Source: Candidatus Promineofilum glycogenicum (GTDB taxonomy: Bacteria; Chloroflexota; Anaerolineae; Promineifilales; Promineifilaceae). From it: a stretch of 64,000 bases of DNA. The notes below the pieces were generated by a model. The model ran no database searches. It saw only the letters and a list, made by a program, of their open reading frames with translations, and had not been told where the DNA came from. This document shows positions 1 to 6,619 of this stretch, one piece after another. How positions within the stretch are numbered: position 1 is the first letter of the stretch; the number at the start of each line of letters is the position of its first letter. Location: the NCBI GenBank assembly GCA_016707605.1, contig JADJHJ010000009.1, positions 124,001 through 188,000 of the forward strand. Direction: 5' to 3'. A program made the translations under genes and the position numbers.

Positions 1-15
1 TAGTGATCCACTGAC

Positions 16-1824
16 TTACTGGTCTACTGACCTACTGGTCACTGAATAACGCGGCGACTGATGCCGGAAGTAGGTGTCGTATAGCTCGGCGTAGTGGCCG
101 CCCTGAGCCATGAGCTTGTGGTGGTCGCCTTCCTCGATGATTCGCCCCTGACGCAAGACGATAATGCGGTCGGCCGAGCGCACCGTGGACAGCCGGTGGG
201 CGATGATGATCGCCGTCCGCTCGGCCATGATCAGGTCGAGCGCGGCCTGAATCTGCGACTCGGTGAACGGGTCTACGCTGGCCGTGGCCTCATCGAGAAT
301 GAAGATGCTGGGGTTCTGCACCAGCACGCGCGTCAGGGCCACCAACTGCCGCTGGCCCATCGACAAGCGGCTGCCCCGTTCGCCCACCTCGCTGGCGATG
401 CCGTCCGGCAGCGTCTCCAGCCACTCCCCACCACCGATCTGCCGTGCCGTGGCCTCGATGTGCTCGTCGCTGGCCTCCGGGCAGGCGTAGCGGATGTTGT
501 CGGCCACCGTGCCGGCGAAGAGGAACGGCACCTGGGAGACGACGCCCAACTGGCGGCGGTAAGCGGTCAGGTCGAAGGAGCGGATGTCCTGCCCATCGAC
601 ATGGATCGCGCCTTCCTGAAACTCGTAGTAGCGGGCGATGAGCTTGATGATGCTCGACTTGCCCGCCCCCGTGTGGCCGACGAGGGCGACGCTCTCGCCG
701 GGCCGGATGTGGAGGCTGAAGTTGTCGAGCACCTGCTCCTGTGACGAGTAGCGGAAGGAGACGTGCTCGAAGACGATGTCGCCGGCCAGACGGCCGGCCG
801 GCGCGGCGGCCGTCTGGCGCACGCTGACCTCGGTATCGACCAGGGCGAAAACGCGCTCCGTGGCCGCCAGCCCGGCCTGGAACTGGCTCCAGAAGGCCGA
901 TAGGTTTGTCACCGGGAACCAGAAGCGATCAATTGTGGCCACGAAGATGTACCAGGAGGCAATGCTGATGGCCCCGGCGACGGCGCTGCGCCCGCCGAAG
1001 TAGACCAGCATGGCCGTGCCGACGCCGGCCAGGGCGTTGAGGGCCGGGAAGATGTTGGCCATGACGAAGGCTCGCCGGATGTTGATGCTGTAGGCCTGGG
1101 TGTTGACCTGCATGAACTCGTCGTAGATGGCCTGCTCCTGCCGGAAGTTCTTGGCCACGCGGATGCCGCTGACCGCCTCCTGGATGGCCTTGTTGACCTC
1201 GCCCAGGGCGCGCGAGCTTTGCCGCGTCACGTCGCGGGCCAGACGGCGGAAGAGCATGGCCACGGCGATGACGACCGGCGTCATGGCCAGCACCGCCAAC
1301 GCCAGCCGCCAGTCGATGCTGAACAGGACGAAGATCAGGATAAAGGCCGTCGCCAACTGGTTGATGACGTCGGTGCTGATGTTGAGCACCTCGCCGAACT
1401 CCTGTGTGTCGCTGGTGATGCGGCTGACGACGCGGCCGGAGGAGAACTCGTCGAAGAAGGACAGGTCCTGGCGCATCGTGGCCGCGAAGGCGTCGTTGCG
1501 CATGGCGTTGACCACGTCGGCAATGACCTGGGCCGTCAGATAGCGGCGGATGCCGGCCAGCGCCCACGTGCCGACGCCGGCGACGAGCACCAGCACGGCC
1601 AGCATGGTCGGGAAGCGCGCCCCGACCTCCCCGGCGGTCAGGCTGTTGGCGATGAGGATGGGCACCAGCGCGCCCAGGGCGGCCATCAGGCTGATGGCGA
1701 CGACGATGACCAGCACCTTGCGCCGGTGCGGCCGGAAGTAGCCGATGATGCGGGCGACGAGGTCGCGGTCGCTGTAGGCGCGGTCGTACTTTTCGGCGTC
1801 GATGCCGCGCATGAGTGGGGCCAT
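16..1824 (-). CDS. ABC transporter, fused permease and ATPase (exporter half-transporter)
   Basis: A 602-residue type-1 exporter half-transporter that would dimerise in the inner membrane and couple ATP hydrolysis to export of an unknown substrate. The first ~320 residues hold about six hydrophobic segments (first near 37-60). The C-terminal ATPase has Walker A GHTGAGKSS near 382-390, signature LSMGQRQL near 486 and Walker B IFILDEATA near 505. The start at 1824 follows an AAGGGAC-like ribosome site and lies 13 bases after the arginase stop, so both probably share a transcript. The last residues (SVTSRSVDQ) come from an ACTGACCTACTG simple repeat also found at 60.8 and 61.25 kb. Substrate cannot be told from sequence. 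Confidence 0.93.
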   Translation of the reverse strand: MAPLMRGIDAEKYDRAYSDRDLVARIIGYFRPHRRKVLVIVVAISLMAALGALVPILIANSLTAGEVGARFPTMLAVLVLVAGVGTWALAGIRRYLTAQVIADVVNAMRNDAFAATMRQDLSFFDEFSSGRVVSRITSDTQEFGEVLNISTDVINQLATAFILIFVLFSIDWRLALAVLAMTPVVIAVAMLFRRLARDVTRQSSRALGEVNKAIQEAVSGIRVAKNFRQEQAIYDEFMQVNTQAYSINIRRAFVMANIFPALNALAGVGTAMLVYFGGRSAVAGAISIASWYIFVATIDRFWFPVTNLSAFWSQFQAGLAATERVFALVDTEVSVRQTAAAPAGRLAGDIVFEHVSFRYSSQEQVLDNFSLHIRPGESVALVGHTGAGKSSIIKLIARYYEFQEGAIHVDGQDIRSFDLTAYRRQLGVVSQVPFLFAGTVADNIRYACPEASDEHIEATARQIGGGEWLETLPDGIASEVGERGSRLSMGQRQLVALTRVLVQNPSIFILDEATASVDPFTESQIQAALDLIMAERTAIIIAHRLSTVRSADRIIVLRQGRIIEEGDHHKLMAQGGHYAELYDTYFRHQSPRYSVTSRSVDQ

Positions 1825-1837
1825 AGTGGTTTGTCCC

Positions 1838-2737
1838 TTATAGGATGCGTTGGCCGAGCAGGGAGGCGGCCAGTTCGACGGCCAGCTCGGCCGTCTTGTT
1901 CATTTCGTCCAGAATGGGGTTGATCTCCACGATGTCGAGCGAGGCCACCCGGCCGCTGTCGCCCAGGATTTCCATCAGCAGGTGCGCCTCGCGGTAGGTC
2001 AGGCCGCCGGGCACGGGTGTGCCCACGCCCGGCGCTTCGTCAGGGTCGAGGCTGTCCATGTCCAGGCTGACGTGGATGCGTGGCAGGTGGCGCAGCCGGT
2101 CGAGCGCCTGGCGGGCGACGACGGCCATGCCCAACTCGTCCACGTGGCGCATGGTGAAGACGTGGATGCCGCTGCGGATGAGCCGCTCGCGCTCGGCCGC
2201 GTCCAGGTCACGGATGCCGATCTGGACGATCTCCGAGGTCTTGAGCGCCGGGTGGACTGTACCGACTTCGACCAGCGGCGACGCGCCCTCGCCCACCAGG
2301 GCGGCAACGGGCATGCCGTGGATGTTGCCGCTGGGCGAAGTCTGTGGCGTGTTGAAGTCGCTATGGGCATCCACCCAGACGACGCCGACTGGGCCGCGCT
2401 GGGCAGCGGCGGCGATGGAGCCGATGCTGATGCTGTGGTCGCCGCCGAGGAAGACGCCGAAGTCGCCCGCGGCCAGCCACGGGCAGGCGGCCTCATAGAC
2501 GGCACGGCAGACGCCGGCCACGGCCCGCAGGCGGTCGTCGGCGCTCTCCACGATGTGCTCCTCCGGGTTGGGCGCGCTGACGTTGCCCGCGTCGTGGACG
2601 ACGTGGCCCAGCCGCTCCAGCCGCGCTTGCAGGTGGGCGTAACGCACCGCGCTCGGCCCCATATCCACGCCGCGCCGGTTCTGGCCCAGGTCCATTGGCA
2701 CGCCCAGAATGCGAATCGTTCGTTGCATAGCCCTCAA
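1838..2737 (-). CDS. rocF: Arginase (ureohydrolase family)
   Basis: Predicted manganese enzyme cleaving L-arginine to ornithine and urea. The N-terminus (GVPMDLGQNRRGVDMGPSA) is characteristic of arginases rather than agmatinases. Metal ligands are visible as GGDHS near residue 98, DAHSD near 123 and SLDMDSLDP near 226; the length, 299 residues, is normal. Two starts are possible: ATG at 2737 (MRAMQRT) or 2728 (MQRT), the latter giving the usual family N-terminus. It is followed at 13 bases by an ABC exporter. Upstream are two hairpins. An agmatinase or formimidoylglutamase activity is less likely. Confidence 0.92.
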   Translation of the reverse strand: MRAMQRTIRILGVPMDLGQNRRGVDMGPSAVRYAHLQARLERLGHVVHDAGNVSAPNPEEHIVESADDRLRAVAGVCRAVYEAACPWLAAGDFGVFLGGDHSISIGSIAAAAQRGPVGVVWVDAHSDFNTPQTSPSGNIHGMPVAALVGEGASPLVEVGTVHPALKTSEIVQIGIRDLDAAERERLIRSGIHVFTMRHVDELGMAVVARQALDRLRHLPRIHVSLDMDSLDPDEAPGVGTPVPGGLTYREAHLLMEILGDSGRVASLDIVEINPILDEMNKTAELAVELAASLLGQRIL

Positions 2738-2738
2738 C

Positions 2739-2871
2739 AGAAACCGAGTTTCTTCTTAGAAACTCGGTTTCTACATGGAAGGAATTTAACGCAAAGGCGC
2801 CAAGACGCAAAGACGCGAAAAAGAATAGCTTCTTAGCGTCCTGGCGTCATTGCACCTTTGCGTTGAATTCC
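2739..2871. repeat. Two adjacent intergenic palindromes
   Basis: At 2739-2772 AGAAACCGAGTTTCT is followed by its reverse complement (34 bp hairpin). At 2780-2871 a second, imperfect palindrome has arms made of GCAAAGGCG / ACGCAAAG units, the same family as at 5586, 9396 and 25666. It separates divergent arginase and trmB, and its right arm ends inside the proposed trmB promoter. Confidence 0.8.
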
Positions 2872-2877
2872 TATAAT
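2850..2877 (+). promoter_or_regulatory. Promoter of trmB, probably leaderless
   Basis: TTGCAC (2850-2855), 16 bp spacer, TATAAT (2872-2877). The expected start of transcription is about 2884, directly at the ATG at 2885. Confidence 0.5.
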
Positions 2878-2884
2878 GGCCATC

Positions 2885-3895
2885 ATGTCCCCAGCGATCT
2901 GGTATAAGGTGGAGCAGTTGCCGTGGCCGGCCGATTGGGCGGCGCTGTTCGGCCGCGCCGCGCCGCTGCTGATGGAGATCGGCTTCGGCAGCGGCCTGTT
3001 CCTGACTGATCTGGCCCGCCGCCGGCCGGAGGCCAACGTGCTGGGCGTGGAAATCTCCGTGCCCGCGCTGCGCCGGGCGGGGCGCAAGCTGGAGCGGGCG
3101 GGGCTGGGCAACGTCCGGCTCATCCAGGCTGACGCCGCGGCCGTCCTGCGGGCGCTGTGCCTGCCGGCCAGCCTGTCGGCTGTGGTCATCAACTTCCCCG
3201 ACCCCTGGCCGAAGAAGGGCCACGACGCGCGGCGGCTCATCGATGACGAGTTCCTGTGCCTGCTGGCGTCGCGCATGGTGACAGGCGGCTTGCTCGACAT
3301 CGCTACCGACCACGACGACTACGCGGCGCAGATCGAGGCCGCGCTGCGGCGTTCGCCCCACTTCGCCGGCCGCGCCGCCACGCCCTTTGTGCTCAGCGAC
3401 CCCGGCCGGCTGACGACCAAGTATGAGCGCGTGGCCCTGGATGAGGGGCGGACGCCGCGCTACTTTCCGTGGCGGCGCAACGACGCGCCGGCCGCCGACC
3501 GCTTTCCCATTCCCCAGGAGTACGCCATGCCCCACGTTGTCTTGCGCGGCGCGGCCGATCTGGACGAGATTGGCCGCCGCTTCCGGCCGTCGGTGGCCGA
3601 GTTCGATGGCGGCATCGTCCGCTTCATCGAGGCCTATCGCTCGCTGACCGACGGCAAGCTGCTGGTCGAGACCTACATCCACGAAGGGCCGCTCCGCCAA
3701 CGCCTGGGGCTGGAGTTACGGCCCCGGCTGAACGGGGAGATCGTCATCGGCCTGGCCGAGGTGGGCTTTCCGCGACCAACGCGCGGCGTCCACGTGGCCG
3801 TCGCCCGTCTGGTCGATTGGCTGGCGGCGGAGTTCCCGGCCCTGGTCATTGTCAATTCCACCCTGAAGGAGAATCATGCCGACGACGCGGAGTAA
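2885..3895 (+). CDS. trmB: tRNA (guanine-N7-)-methyltransferase, C-terminally extended
   Basis: Predicted SAM-dependent enzyme making m7G46 in tRNA. The methyltransferase domain fills the first ~220 residues: SAM site MEIGFGSGLFLTDLA near residue 30 and the family signature NFPDPWPKKGHDARR near 105. A further ~115 residues follow, beyond usual TrmB length (~220-240); extended forms are known in some deep-branching bacteria. An in-frame ATG at 2876 overlaps a TATAAT box, so I prefer ATG 2885. The 3' end overlaps the next gene by 20 bases, implying co-translation with the hydrolase. Confidence 0.9.
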   Translation: MSPAIWYKVEQLPWPADWAALFGRAAPLLMEIGFGSGLFLTDLARRRPEANVLGVEISVPALRRAGRKLERAGLGNVRLIQADAAAVLRALCLPASLSAVVINFPDPWPKKGHDARRLIDDEFLCLLASRMVTGGLLDIATDHDDYAAQIEAALRRSPHFAGRAATPFVLSDPGRLTTKYERVALDEGRTPRYFPWRRNDAPAADRFPIPQEYAMPHVVLRGAADLDEIGRRFRPSVAEFDGGIVRFIEAYRSLTDGKLLVETYIHEGPLRQRLGLELRPRLNGEIVIGLAEVGFPRPTRGVHVAVARLVDWLAAEFPALVIVNSTLKENHADDAE

Positions 3896-4682
3896 CGGGA
3901 TCGATCTCCATTATGAGACGGCCGGGCAGGGGGAGCCGGTGCTGCTGCTGCATGGCCTGGGTTCGCGTAGTGAAGATTGGCAGCTACAGGTGCCGGCCCT
4001 GGCCGAACGGTATCGCGTGGTCACGGCCGACATGCGCGGCCACGGCCGCACGTCGAAGCCATCCGGCCCCTACAGCGTGCCCATGATGGCCGCCGACGTG
4101 CTGGGCCTGCTCGACGCTCTGGGTATCGAGACCGCCCACGTCGTCGGCCTGTCGATGGGCGGGATGATCGCCTTCCAGATGGCCGTCGACCGGCCGGAGC
4201 GGGTGCGCAGTCTGGTCATCGTCAACAGCGGGCCGGAGCTGGTGGCGCGGACGTTCAATGAGCGGCTGCGCGTCTGGCAGCGGCTGGCCCTGGCTCGCCT
4301 CTCCTCGCCGGCGCGCACGGCCCAGTTCCTCGGCCCGCGCCTCTTTCCCAAGCCGGAACAGGCCGAGTTGCGCGCGCAGTTCATCGCTCAATGGGCGCAG
4401 AACGACCCGCGGGCCTATCGCGCGGCCATGCGGGCGCTGGTCGGCTGGAGCGTGCTCGACCGGGTGGGCGCGTTGCGCTGCCCGACGCTGATCATCTCCG
4501 GCGACCGCGACTACACGCCGCCAAGCTACAAGGAGCACTACACGGCATTGATTCCCGGCGCGCGGCTGGTCGTCGTGGAGGACTCCGGCCACGCCTCGCC
4601 CATCGATCAGGCGGAGCGGTTCAACGCCTGTGTGCTCGACTTCCTGGCCGACGTAGGGCGATTTGGTAAATCGCCTGCTTAA
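3876..4682 (+). CDS. Alpha/beta-fold hydrolase
   Basis: A 268-residue soluble hydrolase of the esterase / haloperoxidase / 3-oxoadipate enol-lactonase type. The nucleophile elbow GLSMGG puts the serine near residue 93; acid (GDRDYTPP, near 210) and histidine (SGHASP, near 239) complete the triad. The oxyanion region is LLLHGLGSRSEDW. It starts inside the trmB 3' end. Its final residues (GRFGKSPA) and stop codon are encoded by a copy of the GCGATTTGGTAAATCGC palindrome, so the original C-terminus was replaced or extended by the repeat. Substrate unknown. Confidence 0.88.
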   Translation: MPTTRSNGIDLHYETAGQGEPVLLLHGLGSRSEDWQLQVPALAERYRVVTADMRGHGRTSKPSGPYSVPMMAADVLGLLDALGIETAHVVGLSMGGMIAFQMAVDRPERVRSLVIVNSGPELVARTFNERLRVWQRLALARLSSPARTAQFLGPRLFPKPEQAELRAQFIAQWAQNDPRAYRAAMRALVGWSVLDRVGALRCPTLIISGDRDYTPPSYKEHYTALIPGARLVVVEDSGHASPIDQAERFNACVLDFLADVGRFGKSPA

Positions 4683-4774
4683 ACAGTGGAGGGCGGAAAG
4701 GGGGCGATTTGGTAAATCGCCCCGCTTAGATTGTGGAGGGCGAAAAGCGGGGCGATTTGCCAAATCGCCCTACA
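4653..4774. repeat. Triple copy of the GCGATTTGG(T/C)AAATCGC palindrome
   Basis: Three copies at about 4656-4676, 4700-4722 and 4748-4770 with GTAGGG / CCCTAC flanks, separated by GTGGAGGGCG-like spacers. The first copy lies within the end of the hydrolase gene; all three stay open in the frame of the next gene, so a naive start at 4663 can be called. Related copies: 13687 and 33485. Confidence 0.85.
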
Positions 4775-4782
4775 AGAAGAGT

Positions 4783-5541
4783 ATGAAAGTCATCATTGCC
4801 GGCGAGATTCCCTTTGTGGACGAGATCGGCCGCCTCTGTCGCCGGGCGGCCCACGACACGGCCATCTTCCTGGTCGAAGACTTCCTGGGGGCTATCGAGG
4901 CCGGTTATGCGCTGGAGACATTGGCCGGGGCGGAGATCGCCATCGAGCTGCACAACGAGTCACCGGCAGCCAAGCAGGAGCTGCTGCTGGCCCTCAGCGA
5001 ACACCTGCCGCCGGACGCGCTCATCCTGACCTCAGCCCTGGCCACCAGCGCCACGCAGGCCGCGGCCTGGGTGGCCCGGCCGGAGCGCGTCGTTGGCTTC
5101 GGCGTCGTGCCGCCCGTGGCCGATGACGGGCTGGTGGAGTTGACGGCCGCCCTGCAAACGGGGCCGACGGCCGTGGCCCAGGCGGAGTTGTTCTGGCGTG
5201 GGCTGGGACAGGAGCCGGTGTGGGTGGCCGATGGGCCGGGCCTGGTGCGGGCGCGGACGGTGTGCTGTCTGATCAACGAGGCTGCCGGGCTGCTGCTGGA
5301 GGGCGTGGCCGCGGCGGCCGACATCGACCGGGCCATGCAACTGGGAACCAACTACCCCCACGGGCCGCTGGCCTGGGGCGACGTGATCGGCCTCGATGTC
5401 GTGCTGGGGGTGATGAACGGGCTGTTCAACGAATGGGGCGACGACCGCTACCGGCCGTCGCCGCTGCTGCGCCGCCTCGTCGCCGCCGGCCGCCTGGGTC
5501 GTAAGACGGGGCAGGGGTTCTATACCTATCCAGAGGAATGA
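4783..5541 (+). CDS. 3-hydroxyacyl-CoA dehydrogenase-like protein (degenerate N-domain)
   Basis: A 252-residue protein whose C-terminal ~100 residues match the helical 3-hydroxyacyl-CoA dehydrogenase C-terminal domain (GLVRARTVCCLINEAAGLL, then NYPHGPLAWGDVIGLD and GRLGRKTGQGFYTY at the end). The N-terminal half has the Rossmann-like layout but not a standard GxGxxG, starting MKVIIAGEIPFVDEIGR, so NAD binding may be weak or absent. The start at 4783 follows GAAGAG; longer versions would translate the upstream palindromes. It may act in beta-oxidation or only as a CoA-ester binding relative. No acyl-CoA genes are adjacent. Confidence 0.75.
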   Translation: MKVIIAGEIPFVDEIGRLCRRAAHDTAIFLVEDFLGAIEAGYALETLAGAEIAIELHNESPAAKQELLLALSEHLPPDALILTSALATSATQAAAWVARPERVVGFGVVPPVADDGLVELTAALQTGPTAVAQAELFWRGLGQEPVWVADGPGLVRARTVCCLINEAAGLLLEGVAAAADIDRAMQLGTNYPHGPLAWGDVIGLDVVLGVMNGLFNEWGDDRYRPSPLLRRLVAAGRLGRKTGQGFYTYPEE

Positions 5542-5690
5542 TCCGCAGATTAGGCAGATTGGGCAGATTTCAGAAGAAAAGAAACAATCTCACGCAAAGA
5601 CGCAAAGTACGCCAGGCTTGGAAGCATTTTGAGCCTAGTGTACTTTGCGTCTTTGCGTGAGATTCTTAAATCTGCTCAATCTGCGGATCA
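5539..5690. repeat. Nested palindrome (CAGATT 9-mers outside, ACGCAAAG units inside)
   Basis: Outer arms: ATCCGCAGATTAGGCAGATT (5541-5560) and its inverted partner ending CTGCGGATCA (5690). Inner arms: TCTCACGCAAAGACGCAAAG and the reverse at 5641-5664. It lies between the convergent dehydrogenase-like gene and the SelW-like gene and could serve both as a hairpin at the mRNA 3' end. Confidence 0.8.
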
Positions 5691-5697
5691 CTTCTCT

Positions 5698-5973
5698 TCA
5701 TTCATTACGCGGGTAGGGTTCTACGTCGGGGCCGATGTGTTGGCGGAAGAGGGCGAAGAGTTCGCCCGGCTCGGCGTGGCGGCCGAGGGCCTTCTTGGAG
5801 AACAGCACTTCGCCGTCCACGGTAAACACATAAGCGCCCTTGCTGCCGGTGATGAGCGTAAAACTCTCGATCACGTGCTGATAGTTGCGCATGATTTCGT
5901 CCACCACACGGGTGGCGCGCGGCCAGTAGTCTCAGGGGACGCAGTATTCGAGGGTGATGACGTATTTGTGCAT
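5698..5973 (-). CDS. SelW-like (Rdx family) selenoprotein with in-frame UGA
   Basis: Read through one TGA this is a complete 91-residue Rdx/SelT-SelW-SelH family protein: M-H-K-Y-V-I-T-L-E-Y-C-V-P-U-D-Y at the start, with C11-x-x-U14, the family redox motif (normally CxxC or CxxU). The TGA is at 5934-5932. Downstream SITGSKGAYVF-type sequence (LITGSKGAYVFTVDGEVLF) and a C-terminal EPGELFALFRQHIG match the thioredoxin-like fold. Ordinary gene calling would give only a 69-residue fragment starting at 5907. A small hairpin follows the UGA, and a tRNA-Sec gene lies at 41.6 kb. Exact redox partner is unknown. A cysteine-to-stop substitution error is the main alternative. Confidence 0.82.
5901..5915 (-). 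promoter_or_regulatory. Candidate bacterial SECIS hairpin
   Basis: In the mRNA, 17-31 nt after the UGA, CCACC-CGUGU-GGUGG forms a 5-bp stem with a 5-nt loop containing GU. Position and loop resemble bacterial SECIS elements, read by SelB. The lower stem is weak. Confidence 0.5.
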
Positions 5974-5979
5974 GATGAT

Positions 5980-6008
5980 ATGGTATGGCGCAAAGATGCG
6001 GCGGTCAA
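5980..6008 (-). promoter_or_regulatory. Promoter of the SelW-like gene, probably leaderless
   Basis: On the minus strand TTGACC (6008-6003), 17 bp, TACCAT (5985-5980), then six bases to the ATG at 5973. No ribosome site is visible. Confidence 0.5.
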
Positions 6009-6051
6009 GGTTGTAGGACAGGAATCATCCTGTCCTACAACCTTGACAAAT
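6009..6051. repeat. Palindrome TTGTAGGACAGGA / TCCTGTCCTACAA
   Basis: Near-perfect inverted repeat with a 4-base centre between the divergent SelW-like and tRNA-Ala promoters; it overlaps the -35 boxes of both (TTGACC and TTGACA). Confidence 0.75.
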
Positions 6052-6070
6052 CACCTGTTCCGGGTAAAAT
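6043..6070 (+). promoter_or_regulatory. Promoter of the tRNA-Ala / T-box / leuS unit
   Basis: TTGACA (6043-6048), 16 bp, TAAAAT (6065-6070), 14 bases before tRNA-Ala. No clear second promoter is seen before leuS. Confidence 0.55.
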
Positions 6071-6084
6071 CTAATCTTGCTGTT

Positions 6085-6157
6085 GGGCCTGTAGCTCAGC
6101 TGGGAGAGCGCTACAATCGCACTGTAGAGGCCAAGGGTTCGAGCCCCTTCAGGTCCA
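6085..6157 (+). tRNA. tRNA-Ala (anticodon CGC)
   Basis: 73 nt; acceptor GGGCCTG/CAGGTCC with the G3:U70 alanine identity pair, anticodon stem CTACA/TGTAG, loop ATCGCAC, T-loop TTCGAGC, discriminator A. CCA is not encoded. Confidence 0.95.
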
Positions 6158-6356
6158 TCGCCGGGGGCTTCCGGCTCCGGCAGCAGACAAATGAATAGCC
6201 AATGGCTGTGAACAGGAGTAGTAGGCCGGATTAGACAAGAGAGCCGCCCCGTGGCTGAAAGGGTGGCAAGAGTGGCCGAACTCGCCTGGGAGCCGCGCCG
6301 GTGAAACCAGTAGCCGCCGCCGGGTTGCGCTCGTTACGCGCCAAAGTGGATGGTAT

Positions 6357-6429
6357 GGGCCTGTAGCTCAATTGGGAGAGCGCCACAATGGCATTGTGGA
6401 GGTCAAGGGTTCGAACCCCTTCAGGTCCA
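6357..6429 (+). tRNA. tRNA-Ala (anticodon GGC), inside the leuS T-box leader
   Basis: 73 nt; acceptor GGGCCTG/CAGGTCC with G3:U70, anticodon stem CCACA/TGTGG, loop ATGGCAT, T-stem AAGGG/CCCTT. All arms pair, so it looks functional. It closely resembles the upstream tRNA-Ala(CGC). Its position splits the T-box leader. Confidence 0.95.
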
Positions 6430-6460
6430 CCTTTGTACCGTCAATCAGAGTGGTACCGCG

Positions 6461-6500
6461 GAACCCCTTTCGTCTCTGAGCGAAAGGGGTTCTTTTGTTT
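6461..6500 (+). terminator. T-box controlled terminator before leuS
   Basis: GAACCCCTTTCG (6461-6472) pairs with CGAAAGGGGTTC (6481-6492), followed by TTTTGTTTT. The left arm overlaps the antiterminator. Confidence 0.88.
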
Positions 6501-6507
6501 TCCAAAG

Positions 6508-6574
6508 CAGAGTGCGCATCCTCAGATGCGCACTCGCGTCGCGTAGAGCGCGCATCTGAGGATGCGCACTCTGC
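6508..6574. repeat. Palindrome of the GCGCATCTGAGGATGCGCACTC family
   Basis: GCAGAGTGCGCATCCTCAGATGCGC and its reverse complement around a 17-base centre, between the terminator and leuS. Related units occur inside the E2 gene at 22264-22400. Confidence 0.85.
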
Positions 6575-6619
6575 AGGGCGCGAAAAGACCTTTATGTTCT
6601 TCCTGGCGGAGAAGCTATC

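Larger units (their letters stand above)
6208..6503 (+). promoter_or_regulatory. Leucine T-box leader of leuS, interrupted by tRNA-Ala
   Basis: Stem I parts are visible in order: AGGAGTAGTAGG (6214-6225), AGAGAGCC (6238-6245), GGCTGAAAGGGTGGC, then the specifier region GAACTCGCC with codon CTC (Leu) at 6281-6283, GGAGCC, GGTGAAACCAGTAG (6300-6313) and the stem III / GTTA region (6333-6336). The T-box itself, AGAGTGGTACCGCGG, is at 6447-6461 and starts the antiterminator. A whole tRNA-Ala gene (6357-6429) sits in the linker between stem III and the antiterminator. Uncharged tRNA-Leu should prevent termination at 6461-6500. Confidence 0.85.

Noticed and set aside
5698..5907. A stand-alone 69-residue hypothetical protein
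   Set aside because: It begins inside a conserved Rdx domain and omits the redox motif; the UGA read-through form explains it better.
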